A model generated the notes under the pieces. The model worked only from the letters and a program-made list of their open reading frames with translations. It searched no databases and was not told the DNA's origin. A stretch of 64,000 nucleotides of DNA from CAZIZT01 sp964544085 (GTDB lineage Bacteria > Campylobacterota_A > Desulfurellia > Desulfurellales > Hippeaceae): contig CAZIZT010000020.1 of the NCBI GenBank assembly GCA_964544085.1, positions 9,576-73,575 of the forward strand, read 5' to 3'. This document shows, piece after piece, positions 31,820-40,713 of the stretch. Position 1 is the stretch's first letter; the number at the start of each line of letters is the position of its first letter. The position numbers and the translations under genes were made by a program.

Positions 31820-33154
31820 CTATTTGATCATGTGACTTGGTAGCCAGAAAACAATCTGCGGGAACAGGGCAAGTATTACAACGACAAACATCATGATCAG
31901 AAAGAAGGGAAAACTGTATCGTATAATGTTACCCACCTTCTCGCCCGATATACCTTCTATTACGAACAGACTGAAACCGACTGGCGGTGTGATCTGTGCA
32001 AGCTCAACCATGATAACGAGGAATATGCCGAACCAGAGCGGGTGAAACCCTGCCTGTTGCATAATAGGTAGTATAATAGGGGTGGTCATAACAACCATGG
32101 ACACCCCATCCAGAATCGCCCCGAGAAGCAGATACATAAATCCTACAATGGCGAGCAGAGCGTAAGCGGATAGATGTGAATGGGCAACGTACAAGCTCAG
32201 TGACCTGCTAATACCCGTGAAGCCGGCTATTTGCGAAAGAAATGCAGCTCCCATCATTATAAAGGAGATCATTGTCGTTGTTTTGATGGAGCTTAACAGG
32301 GATACTTTAAAATTATGCCATGTGAGATTTTTGAAAAGCGCCGCTATGATAAGTGAACCGAGAACGCCAAGAGCTGCAGCTTCAGTTGGTGTTGCAAATC
32401 CCATATAGATGCTGCCAAGCACAAACAGTATCAGAGCAAACACCGGAGCGAGGTTGGCAATGGATTTTAGCCTGTCCGCCCAGGTATACTGTTCGCTTTC
32501 CCTGGGAACGATGTCAGGTTTAATTATGGCCACGATGGCTATATAAGCAGAGTAGAGAGTTCCCAGCATAAGTCCTGGTATGATGCCCGCAATGAAGAGT
32601 TTTCCTATGGAAACATTGGACATGACGCCGTAGATGATCATTATCAAGCTTGGGGGTATCAGGAAACCCAGCGTGCCCGCACCAGCAAGCGACCCAACGG
32701 CAAGGCTTTTGGAATAGCCTCTTTTTTTGAGTTCGTGTAGTGTGATTTTGCCAACAGTGGCTGTTGTGGCTGCACTTGAGCCGCTTACAGCTGCGAACAT
32801 GGAACAGGCTACAACGTTTATGTGTAGGAGTTTACCCGGGACCCTGGAAAACCATGGCAAAAGCCCGTTGAATAACTTGTTTGAAATATCCGTGTTGTAG
32901 AGTATCTCGCCCATGAATATGAACAGCGGCAGCGCAACAAGTGACCATGAGTCAAGACTGTTCCACGATGAGTTGGCTATCAATCCGCCAATCTTTGACC
33001 ATATTGAGATTGTTGGTGGCAGTGAAAAGTTGTAAAGTAACATGGTTACTATGCCAGTTGCAAACAACGAGAAACCAATCCATAGGCCTGAAAGCAGGAA
33101 CGTGAACAGGGCAATGACCATCACAATAAACAGCGTCAGGGGATCGGATATCAT
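31820..33154 (-). CDS. dctM: TRAP transporter large permease (DctM type), system 1
   Basis: The 444-residue membrane protein has many helices and the DctM signatures: PLFIFMGEILYNTDIS, SSAATTATVGKITLHELKKRGYSKSLAVGSLAGAGTLGFLIPPSLIMIIYG and PTEAAALGVLGSL. The subunit drives cation-coupled uptake of the ligand delivered by DctP. It overlaps the small subunit gene by 4 bases. It is the last transporter gene of the long minus-strand run. Confidence 0.92.
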   Translation of the reverse strand: MISDPLTLFIVMVIALFTFLLSGLWIGFSLFATGIVTMLLYNFSLPPTISIWSKIGGLIANSSWNSLDSWSLVALPLFIFMGEILYNTDISNKLFNGLLPWFSRVPGKLLHINVVACSMFAAVSGSSAATTATVGKITLHELKKRGYSKSLAVGSLAGAGTLGFLIPPSLIMIIYGVMSNVSIGKLFIAGIIPGLMLGTLYSAYIAIVAIIKPDIVPRESEQYTWADRLKSIANLAPVFALILFVLGSIYMGFATPTEAAALGVLGSLIIAALFKNLTWHNFKVSLLSSIKTTTMISFIMMGAAFLSQIAGFTGISRSLSLYVAHSHLSAYALLAIVGFMYLLLGAILDGVSMVVMTTPIILPIMQQAGFHPLWFGIFLVIMVELAQITPPVGFSLFVIEGISGEKVGNIIRYSFPFFLIMMFVVVILALFPQIVFWLPSHMIK

Positions 33155-33642
33155 ATTTTCTCACCTTTTGCGGTTTTAATAAATTCACCAATAAGCTGCA
33201 GTGAAAGCATAAAGAAGCCTATAGGCATAACAAGCTGAGGTATCCATAGCAGTGTCTGGGCAACGGTATCAGCTCTCATTTTATAGACAAACGCCTGATA
33301 AACCATAAACGCAGCGTTATAGGTTGCAAACACGCTCATTGCAAAAGCAACGGTGATGACGATTAGCCTTAACGTTCTTTGCGCTTTTTCGGGCAACTTT
33401 GATGATAGCACGGTAATCTTGATGTGAGCGTTCTCCTTGAGTGTGTAGGAAAGGCTAAACATGGTGAAAGCAGCAAACATGTATGCACTATACTCGTCGG
33501 TTATCATGATTGAGCTGTTGAAGAAGCTCATCAGGATTATGTTCGACACTATAAGAATAATTATTGCTATCAGGATAAGGGCGGACAGATAGGCGCCCCA
33601 GTTTGAGAGCCTATCTATCCAATGTGCAATTTTTGACAGCAT
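33151..33642 (-). CDS. dctQ: TRAP transporter small permease (DctQ type), system 1
   Basis: The 163-residue protein has four membrane helices and the DctQ pattern around MITDEYSAYMFAAFTMFSLSYTLKENAHIKITVLSSKL. It pairs with the adjacent DctM. It follows the binding-protein gene by 2 bases. Confidence 0.88.
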   Translation of the reverse strand: MLSKIAHWIDRLSNWGAYLSALILIAIIILIVSNIILMSFFNSSIMITDEYSAYMFAAFTMFSLSYTLKENAHIKITVLSSKLPEKAQRTLRLIVITVAFAMSVFATYNAAFMVYQAFVYKMRADTVAQTLLWIPQLVMPIGFFMLSLQLIGEFIKTAKGEKI

Positions 33643-33644
33643 CT

Positions 33645-34625
33645 CTATTTTGCAAACTGCTCTACGATCTTCTTTTCAGCTGGAGATGCGTTCTTTAAAA
33701 ACTCGTCGATAATAACCTTTGCTGCTTTAGCCATGGCTTTGTTGAGCTGAGGCGTTGGTTTTTCAACTATCATACCGTGCTGCTGGATGATCTTCAGATC
33801 TTTTGTATTGATATCCTGCGAGTATTTCCACTGAGCCTTTTCGGTTTCCTTTGCAGCCCTCAACATGGCTTTCTGTTGATCCTTAGAGAGTGCTTTCCAG
33901 TAATCGAGATTGATCGTAACCATGTTGAGCGGATAAGCGTAGTGAATATCGGTGAAGTATTTCAATACCTCCCAGAATTTGCCGTTTTTCGTGGATTCTG
34001 CTGAGGTTAGAACACCCTGGATCATATTGGTTCTCAGTGCCTGGTATACATCGCCCCATGGCATAGATACTGCATTTGCACCCAAGAGCCTCAGGAAATT
34101 GGCGCCGTTTTTGTCGTATGTTCTGATCTTTACACCTTTGAGATCTTTGGGGCTTTTAATAGCCTTCTTGGTTACAAGACCGCTTGGTGGCCACGGTGCC
34201 GCATATAGAAACTTCTGATTCCACTTCAAAGCTGCTTTCTCATAGAGCGGTTTGCACATTTGATAGAGCTTCCAGGCTTCCTTGTAACTATCAACAAGTC
34301 TCGGCAGTGAGCTTATACCAAACACATGCTCACTTCCAGCTACGACGCCCATGAGGATGTCGGACATGGGCACCTGGCCGTCCTTGACCACCCTGAGGAG
34401 CTCAGAACCCTTAAATCCAAGACTGCCACCTGGATAGACGGTAATTAGTACAGTGCCGTGGGTGTACTTCTTGACCAACTTGGCAAACTTCATGGCACCA
34501 AGGGTGTGTATGCTTGTTGGACCATAGATGCAGTTAAGGTTCATCTTGATAACCTTGGCGTTTGCCTGTGCGCCAAAAATCGCAATTCCCAGCAAAAACG
34601 CCACAAACGCAACAACTCGCTTCAT
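33645..34625 (-). CDS. dctP: TRAP transporter substrate-binding protein (DctP type), system 1
   Basis: The 326-residue exported protein has a signal peptide (VAFVAFLLGIAIFGAQANA). The DctP fold follows, with FAKLVKKYTHGTVLITVYPGGSLGFKGSELLRVVKDGQVPM, a PSGLVTKKAIKSPKDLKGVKIRTYDKNG central region and VYQALRTNMIQGVLTS. The Arg in GVKIRTY is the usual carboxylate contact, so an organic acid ligand is likely. A GGAGGTCC site precedes the start. Confidence 0.9.
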   Translation of the reverse strand: MKRVVAFVAFLLGIAIFGAQANAKVIKMNLNCIYGPTSIHTLGAMKFAKLVKKYTHGTVLITVYPGGSLGFKGSELLRVVKDGQVPMSDILMGVVAGSEHVFGISSLPRLVDSYKEAWKLYQMCKPLYEKAALKWNQKFLYAAPWPPSGLVTKKAIKSPKDLKGVKIRTYDKNGANFLRLLGANAVSMPWGDVYQALRTNMIQGVLTSAESTKNGKFWEVLKYFTDIHYAYPLNMVTINLDYWKALSKDQQKAMLRAAKETEKAQWKYSQDINTKDLKIIQQHGMIVEKPTPQLNKAMAKAAKVIIDEFLKNASPAEKKIVEQFAK

Positions 34626-34649
34626 ACCGGACCTCCTACTCCAGTGTTT

Positions 34650-35330
34650 TTAAACTACTTCTACCATATACCCAAAACGTATGCTTCTCTGCAGAACAGG
34701 ATCGAATAGAGCAAGCTCATACCTGTTAGAAAAAATTAATTCTCCATTTAGTAAAGGCAAGGTTCCACTGAAAAAAGAGAATTTGCCGCTTCTGGAACGC
34801 TGTTTTGCCAGCGTCTTTAGCTTTTGAAGCTCCATTATCTCGCCGACTTTCCCCTTTTGATAGCTAACAAAAGCACCATCAATCATTGCCCTGCACTCTA
34901 TGATCAGCTCATCGAGGTGGTCCTCGATTTCATCGACGCTCCAAAAAACCGGTGCTACCGGCTTGCTGCAAAGCTGTTTGGATCTGGCTATACTTTCTCT
35001 TTCCATTTCTCTATCCGTGTGATCGCTCCCCACGGTGATATACTCTCTGCCTCTCTCATCACAGGCAAAGAAAAGTTCCACCTCGGCGGATGTAGAGTTG
35101 CCAATGACGTATATGCGTTCACAACTGCGCACAAGGTAGGGATCTATTTGATAGATCATCGGTGCTGACTGTGGAACCTCTATGCCTGATTTTTTAAGTT
35201 CCTCCATGTGTTTCTTGACGCTCTCAGCCCTTCTTGAGCTAAATGCAAATAGATAGGTCTCTTCCCAAACGAGGTTGATCCTTTTGAAAGCACCGTTTTT
35301 TAAATTAACCGTCGCAAAGAATTGTACCAT
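34650..35330 (-). CDS. DUF2848-like protein
   Basis: The 226-residue protein resembles DUF2848 members: YLFAFSSRRAESVKKHMEELKKSGIEVPQSAPMIYQIDPYLV near the start, GSDHTDREMERESIARSKQLCSKPVAPVFWSVDEIEDHLDELII in the middle. It ends in a beta-rich region with SGTLPLLNGELIFSNRYELALFDP. The ending resembles fumarylacetoacetase-like folds, hinting at a hydrolase of the imported compound; that is inference. It lies between the two TRAP systems, 2 bases after dctM. Confidence 0.75.
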   Translation of the reverse strand: MVQFFATVNLKNGAFKRINLVWEETYLFAFSSRRAESVKKHMEELKKSGIEVPQSAPMIYQIDPYLVRSCERIYVIGNSTSAEVELFFACDERGREYITVGSDHTDREMERESIARSKQLCSKPVAPVFWSVDEIEDHLDELIIECRAMIDGAFVSYQKGKVGEIMELQKLKTLAKQRSRSGKFSFFSGTLPLLNGELIFSNRYELALFDPVLQRSIRFGYMVEVV

Positions 35331-35332
35331 GT

Positions 35333-36619
35333 TTATATACCTTTTGGCAAATATAAAACAATTTGAGGAAATTTAATTAAAATTGCAACCATAATAAGCA
35401 TTACGATAACAAAAGGTGTGCTTCCAATGATAATATCCTTGATCGATCCTTTGCCTCGCACACCCTGTACCACGTATAGATTAAGTCCCACAGGTGGTGT
35501 GATGAGAGCCATTTCTATAAGCAGGATGAGAAGTATGCCAAACCATATAGGGTCAAATCCGAGTCGTGTTATTATCGGATAAACGATCGGAATCGTGAGC
35601 ACCATCATGGAGAGTGTCTCAATGAAGAAACCAAGGATGATGTACATTACAATTATGACCATTAACGTTCCAAATGCGGAGAAGCCAAGGCTGTTGATGA
35701 AGTTTTGCAGTATGTCTGTTAAGCCCAGCGAGACAAGCACAAAATTCAGGTAACTGGCTGCAAGAAGGATAATCATGATCATTCCGGTGGAACGCATTGT
35801 TCCAAATATGGAGTCCTTTAGGAGTTTCAGTGTTAGATTGCCCTTGACAGCTGTAATGATCAGTGCAGCAATAACGCCCATTGCCGCAGATTCTGTTGGT
35901 GTTGCAAACCCTGTGTAGATAGAACCGATCACTACGATGAATATGATGAAAATAGGCAGGAGATTGGGTAGTGTCTTTATGCGTTCAGCCATTGAGACCT
36001 TTCTTTTTGGTGCATCGAAACCGGGGTTCAACAGACATAGAAGAAGGATTGTGCCCATGAAAAGCAATGCAAGTATGATTCCGGGTATTATACCAGCAAC
36101 AAACAGTTGCGGAATGGATGTATTTGTGAGAAAGCCGTACACAATGAGATTAATTGATGGCGGTATCAGTATGCCAAGGGTGCCACCCGCTGCTATTGAT
36201 CCAGAGAAGAGGCTTTCATTGTAGCCATATTTTTCCGCTTGTGGCAGGGCGAGAGTACCGATGGTGGCAGCGGTTGCCACACTTGATCCTGAAGTGGCGG
36301 CAAACATAGCTGAAGTCATGATATTCGCATGCATGAGTCCACCCGGGAGCCAGGAGAGCCATTTGTCTATAGCTCTGTAGGTTTCCTCGGCTATGTTTGA
36401 TTTGAGCAGTATCTGGCCAAGGAAGATGAACAGCGGGATGGCAAACAGGACGAAGCTGGTGCTCTCAGACCAGGCTACATCCCCCATTGCCCTTATCAGG
36501 GGGAAGGGTGAGTAGAGTTTCTCAAGCAGTATACCGAGTACTCCCATTGTTGATGCAACGGGGATACTCAGCAGCAGCAATAGTAGCAGTATGGCGAGAG
36601 CAACAATTGCCATTTTCAT
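35333..36619 (-). CDS. dctM: TRAP transporter large permease (DctM type), system 2
   Basis: The 428-residue protein repeats the DctM plan: PLFIFLGQILLKSNIAEET, SSVATAATIGTLALPQAEKYGYNESLFSGSIAAGGTLGILIPPSINLIVYG and PTESAAMGVIAALI. It is clearly paralogous to the system 1 subunit but diverged, so duplication was not recent. It overlaps dctQ by 4 bases. Confidence 0.92.
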   Translation of the reverse strand: MKMAIVALAILLLLLLLSIPVASTMGVLGILLEKLYSPFPLIRAMGDVAWSESTSFVLFAIPLFIFLGQILLKSNIAEETYRAIDKWLSWLPGGLMHANIMTSAMFAATSGSSVATAATIGTLALPQAEKYGYNESLFSGSIAAGGTLGILIPPSINLIVYGFLTNTSIPQLFVAGIIPGIILALLFMGTILLLCLLNPGFDAPKRKVSMAERIKTLPNLLPIFIIFIVVIGSIYTGFATPTESAAMGVIAALIITAVKGNLTLKLLKDSIFGTMRSTGMIMIILLAASYLNFVLVSLGLTDILQNFINSLGFSAFGTLMVIIVMYIILGFFIETLSMMVLTIPIVYPIITRLGFDPIWFGILLILLIEMALITPPVGLNLYVVQGVRGKGSIKDIIIGSTPFVIVMLIMVAILIKFPQIVLYLPKGI

Positions 36620-37206
36620 TGTGTTGCTGCCTTTTCCTGTTCTATTTCTTCTTCGATTGTTGAGATACCACCCTCAATATGAGCTCTGGACGCTTCACCT
36701 TTCATGATCAGGGCAACGATTTTCGCAAGACTGATGAAGCATACCCAGACGAAAAAGATTAAACCAGCAATCCATAGGCCTTCAGGTATCCACAGAGGCG
36801 TATGGAGGGGTGTATTTGCAACCGAATGCCTGATAAATGTCGTATGGAAAAAGTGGTAGGAGTAGTAGGTCAAAGGTATGAAGAACACAAGCAACGATAG
36901 ATATGAAGCAATATCCAGTATCAATCTAATTGCAAGCGGGAATCTTGAATAGAGCACATCGATTCTAACATGGGCTTTTGTAAGGAGGGCATAAGAGAAA
37001 ATCCACCCGCTCATGGAGGCAAGCGCATAGCCTGAAAGTTCGATGGAACCCTTTATAGAATAGGCAAATAGTTTTCTTGCCATCACATCCGCACATATAT
37101 AGAAGGACATAAACAGGAGGAAAATCCCCTGCAACACCACACCGTATGTGCATATCCTTTTTGTGAGCTTGAAAAGCAAATCAATGTATTCGTAAATGCG
37201 TTTCAT
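36616..37206 (-). CDS. dctQ: TRAP transporter small permease (DctQ type), system 2
   Basis: The 196-residue protein has four helices and the DctQ pattern, including KGSIELSGYALASMSGWIFSYALLTKAHVRIDVLYSRFPLAI. It has an acidic C-terminal extension (EGGISTIEEEIEQEKAATQ) not present in the system 1 subunit. A terminator hairpin lies between it and the upstream dctP gene. Confidence 0.87.
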   Translation of the reverse strand: MKRIYEYIDLLFKLTKRICTYGVVLQGIFLLFMSFYICADVMARKLFAYSIKGSIELSGYALASMSGWIFSYALLTKAHVRIDVLYSRFPLAIRLILDIASYLSLLVFFIPLTYYSYHFFHTTFIRHSVANTPLHTPLWIPEGLWIAGLIFFVWVCFISLAKIVALIMKGEASRAHIEGGISTIEEEIEQEKAATQ

Positions 37207-37223
37207 ACCAACAGGGTAGTTTA

Positions 37224-37256
37224 AAAAAGAGAGCCCACTAACAGGGGCTCTCTTTT
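37224..37256 (-). terminator. Terminator/attenuator between dctP and dctQ of system 2
   Basis: AGAGAGCCC and GGGGCTCTCT arms surround a short loop, followed on the minus strand by TCTTTTTT. It lies between the binding-protein gene and the permease genes, so partial termination would make more binding protein than permease. Confidence 0.8.
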
Positions 37257-37275
37257 AACGTTTTTTGTGTAGTTT

Positions 37276-38325
37276 TTACGGTGCAGTTGCCTTTAAGCCA
37301 ACCACTTTTCCTATGGTTTCGTTCCACTCTTTGACCATCTGTGGTCCTACCTGCTTTGCCCATGCTGGTAGAACATCATCAACGAGTATTTTTTTGGCAA
37401 GCTTAACATCGGACTCTTTAACCTTCACAAGTTTCAGATGATCTGGTTTTCCGTAATCGCATTTACCTGTTCCGGTAAGGCAGTAGATACCCTGCTGGGT
37501 TTCCTCTTCTGCGTCAGCCCAAGCTGGTTTTTCCAGTTTTTCTTTTATCAGCTTTAGCAGCAGTTTTTGTTGTTTTTTAGAAAAGCTGTTCCACACATCA
37601 AGATTCATCACCGTTATAACGTAATCCCATCCACCGATAGGCAGAGGATAGAGATAATTGGTTACTTCACCCCAACCGGCTGAGTAGCCTGAAAGTGAGC
37701 CGGTAACGGCACAATCGATAACACCCCTTTGCAGTGATGTTGCAACCTCACTAAAACTGATTGTAACACCCGTTGCACCGAGGGCATCAATAAACTTTGA
37801 TGTTGTCCAGCCGCTCGCTCTAACCTTTTTGCCCTTTAGATCCTTTAAGCCCGTAATCTTTGTTCTGCAAAACAACACCTGTGCTGGATAGGGAACTACG
37901 GCGAGCAGCTTTGCATTAAACCTATTTTTGATGATTTTTTCCATCACGGGCCTGTATGCCTTGACCACCTTTCTGGCAAGGTTGATGTTGGGTGCAAGGA
38001 CCGGGAGATCAAGACCAGCCAAGCCAGGGGCATCAGAAACAACGTAATCGGCTACCGTTGAGACAACATCAAAAACGCCATTGTCCATGGCTCTCAAGAC
38101 GGATGCACCTTTGAGCTTAACCTGCCCAAGGGAGCTCATGATAACCCTGGTGTGAAATGTCTCTGGCACAACTTCAGTCCAGAATGGCTTTTCAAACTTT
38201 TTGTACAGTGCAAGACTACTCCAGCTACCAACTACCCTCAACTGTTTAGGCGCAGCGTATGCACTTACAGCGAAGGCCAAACCAATAAATAGTGCAAAGA
38301 ACGTTTTAATCAGCCTGCCCGACAT
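37276..38325 (-). CDS. dctP: TRAP transporter substrate-binding protein, system 2
   Basis: The 349-residue exported protein has a signal peptide (TFFALFIGLAFAVSAYA). A DctP-like body follows: KGASVLRAMDNGVFDVVSTVADY, KITGLKDLKGKKVRASGWTTSKFIDALGAT and VATSSLQRGVIDCAVTG-type helices. The Arg of GKKVRASG fits the ligand-carboxylate position. It contains a likely disulfide pair near the end (IYCLTGTGKCDYG). It follows the DUF1445 gene by 23 bases. Confidence 0.88.
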   Translation of the reverse strand: MSGRLIKTFFALFIGLAFAVSAYAAPKQLRVVGSWSSLALYKKFEKPFWTEVVPETFHTRVIMSSLGQVKLKGASVLRAMDNGVFDVVSTVADYVVSDAPGLAGLDLPVLAPNINLARKVVKAYRPVMEKIIKNRFNAKLLAVVPYPAQVLFCRTKITGLKDLKGKKVRASGWTTSKFIDALGATGVTISFSEVATSLQRGVIDCAVTGSLSGYSAGWGEVTNYLYPLPIGGWDYVITVMNLDVWNSFSKKQQKLLLKLIKEKLEKPAWADAEEETQQGIYCLTGTGKCDYGKPDHLKLVKVKESDVKLAKKILVDDVLPAWAKQVGPQMVKEWNETIGKVVGLKATAP

Positions 38326-38348
38326 ACATCACCTCCGTTAGTGGAAGG

Positions 38349-39125
38349 TTAAAACAGGGCAAAATCCCTATCTTGAAGATCCGTGATGAACATATGCCCT
38401 GGAGAGTGAGTGATCATAAATTCCACACCAGCATTGATAGCCACTGCCTGGGGTGTTACACCACATGCCCAGAAGACCGGTATATCGCCATCTTTCATTA
38501 CTGGTTTATCACCGTAGTCGGGTTTATTGAGATCTCTTATGCCAATCAGCTCTGGATAGCCGATGTGAACAGGGGCACCGTGAACTGCTACAAAGCGTGC
38601 CGTGATGTTTGTGGCTTTTACGACAAGGTTGTACGGTATAGGTCTCATGCTCACCACAAGTGGCCCATGAAAAATGCCAGATGGTTCGGTAGGAATGTTT
38701 GTGATATACATGGGTACATTTCTGGATGCCTCTATGTGCCGTACAGGTATTCCTGCGTCCATCAAAGCCCATTCAAAGCTAAAGCTACATCCCAACAGAA
38801 AAGCAACGAAGTCTTCTTGCCAGTAATCGGCTATCTCTGTAACTTCTTTCTCCAATTTGCCGTTCCTGTAAATACGATAGCGTGGTATATCAAAACGTAA
38901 ATCCGCATCCTTTGCCACTCTTTTGGGGAAAGGTGATCCCCTCTCTGTTACTTCAAGTAGGGGACATGGTTTGGGGTTTCTCTGCACAAACACGAGGAAG
39001 TCAAATGCGTATTTTTCTGGTAGAACCACCAGATTTGCCTGAGCAAACCCCCTTGCCAACCCCGAAGTTTGGCCCGTTATCTCGCCATTGCGGATCTTTT
39101 CCCTTATTTTTGCAGACTCAAGCAT
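38349..39125 (-). CDS. DUF1445 putative hydro-lyase / D-glutamate cyclase-like
   Basis: The 258-residue protein has the UPF0317 pattern: GQTSGLARGFAQANLVVLPEKYAFDFLVF, KPCPLLEVT, RYRIYRNGK, FLLGCSFSFEWALMDAGIP, HGPLVVSMRP and FWACGVTPQAVA, then HSPGHMFITDL. Relatives include D-glutamate cyclase, which forms 5-oxo-D-proline. ATG 39125 overlaps the end of the hydantoinase B gene by 8 bases. The oxoprolinase-like neighbours make a lactam or oxoproline pathway plausible, though substrates are not proven. Confidence 0.85.
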   Translation of the reverse strand: MLESAKIREKIRNGEITGQTSGLARGFAQANLVVLPEKYAFDFLVFVQRNPKPCPLLEVTERGSPFPKRVAKDADLRFDIPRYRIYRNGKLEKEVTEIADYWQEDFVAFLLGCSFSFEWALMDAGIPVRHIEASRNVPMYITNIPTEPSGIFHGPLVVSMRPIPYNLVVKATNITARFVAVHGAPVHIGYPELIGIRDLNKPDYGDKPVMKDGDIPVFWACGVTPQAVAINAGVEFMITHSPGHMFITDLQDRDFALF

Positions 39126-40713
39126 GGGAATGGTCTCCCCTGTCGGGTTTATACCTCCCCCAGCCACCACCGCCGGGCGTTTCGATCCTTAGAATGCTGC
39201 CACGTTTTACCTTTATGTTGAACTTAGGTGGCATATCTGTGGGATTACCGTTTTGAATAATGATGTTTCTGCCGCATTTACCGGATTCGCCACCGTTTAA
39301 TCCATAAGGGGCAAGCTTTCTTCTTTCAGAGAGGACCGTAATCTCAGCATCCGAGAGAAGCTTTATCTCCCTTATGAGACCATCACCGCCGCAGTACATG
39401 CCTTTGCCGCCTGAGCCTTTTCTTATTGAATACTCTGTGACCATAAACGGATAGCTGTACTCAAGCGCCTCAATGGGTGTGTTAAGTGTGTTTGTCATAT
39501 GCGAATGGATGGCGCTTTCGCCGTGGCATTTACTTGATGCCCCCATGCCGCCACCCAGTGTCTCGTAGTAGGTGAACGGTTCATTTGTACGCTCGTCTAT
39601 CCCACCTATAGCCACATTATTCATGGTTCCCTGGGATGCTGCTGGTATCTGCTCTTTTAACGCCTTTGCCAATGCACCGAGAATTACATCTACTATACGT
39701 TGCGATGTTTCGACATTGCCGCCTACAACGGCTGCCGGGAATAGGGCATCAACGAGACTTCCCTTTCGAGTGATGAGCTTAACAGGCCTTAAGCATCCTG
39801 CATTGGTGGGTATATCCTGTTTGACAAGTGATCTGAATACGTAGAGCACAGCAGATAAGGTTATGGCATAGACAGCATTGATGCTTCCCTCAACCTGATC
39901 TTCTGTTTCGGTGAAATCGAGTTGTGCAGTTTCACCATCTATGGTGAGCTTAACCTTGATCCTGATCTTCTCTTTTTCGATGCCGTCATCATCCATGTAA
40001 TCTTCAAACTCATAGGTTCCATCCGGTATATTGGCAATGGTCTGCCTCATGATGCTCTCTGAGTAATCCATCAGGCTTTTTGCGTAGAGTTCAACAGTTT
40101 CCAGACCGTATTTGCTTATCAACTCTTCAATTCTTTTTATTCCGGTTATATTTGCCATGATCTGTGCAAGCAGATCACCTTCACGCTCGTACGGTGTTCT
40201 GACATTGTTTAGAAAGAAGCGAGCCAGCTGCTCGTCGATCTTGTTGTTTTTTACCAGTTTCAACGGCGGTATAATCACGCCTTCCTGAAAGATGCTTGTT
40301 GCAAGGGGCATGGAACCCGAGCTTATGCCGCCCACATCGGAATGATGAGCCCTGTTTGCAACATAGAATACAGGTTTGTCAATACCCTCCACAAATACAC
40401 CGGCGACAATTGTTATATCCGGTAGATGTGTTCCGCCCTTGAAGGGATCGTTTAGCACCACCATGTCGCCTGGTTTGAACTCGAACTCCTTGATAGCTTC
40501 CTTAACCGAAAGCGGCATTGAGCCCAGATGTACAGGTATATGTGCTGCCTGAGCTATCATGTCGCCCTTATCGTCGAATATGGCGCATGAAAAATCCCGC
40601 CTTTCTTTGATGTTTGGAGAAAATGCCGTTCGGTTGAGCGATACGCCCATCTCTTCTGATACAGAGGAGAGCTTGTTTTTGAACACCTCAAGGAGTATGG
40701 GATTAGGTTTCAT
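39118..40713 (-). CDS. hyuB: Hydantoinase/5-oxoprolinase B-type subunit
   Basis: The 531-residue protein has the HyuB core: LNRTAFSPNIKERRDFSCAIFD, AQAAHIPVHLGSMPLSVKEAI, GDMVVLNDPFKGGTHLPDITIVAGVF, RAHHSDVGGISSGSMP and YETLGGGMGASSKCHGESAIHSHMTNTLNTP. With HyuA it forms an ATP-dependent enzyme that opens cyclic amides such as hydantoins or 5-oxoproline. It overlaps hyuA by 11 bases and the DUF1445 gene by 8. Confidence 0.92.
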   Translation of the reverse strand: MKPNPILLEVFKNKLSSVSEEMGVSLNRTAFSPNIKERRDFSCAIFDDKGDMIAQAAHIPVHLGSMPLSVKEAIKEFEFKPGDMVVLNDPFKGGTHLPDITIVAGVFVEGIDKPVFYVANRAHHSDVGGISSGSMPLATSIFQEGVIIPPLKLVKNNKIDEQLARFFLNNVRTPYEREGDLLAQIMANITGIKRIEELISKYGLETVELYAKSLMDYSESIMRQTIANIPDGTYEFEDYMDDDGIEKEKIRIKVKLTIDGETAQLDFTETEDQVEGSINAVYAITLSAVLYVFRSLVKQDIPTNAGCLRPVKLITRKGSLVDALFPAAVVGGNVETSQRIVDVILGALAKALKEQIPAASQGTMNNVAIGGIDERTNEPFTYYETLGGGMGASSKCHGESAIHSHMTNTLNTPIEALEYSYPFMVTEYSIRKGSGGKGMYCGGDGLIREIKLLSDAEITVLSERRKLAPYGLNGGESGKCGRNIIIQNGNPTDMPPKFNIKVKRGSILRIETPGGGGWGRYKPDRGDHSHA

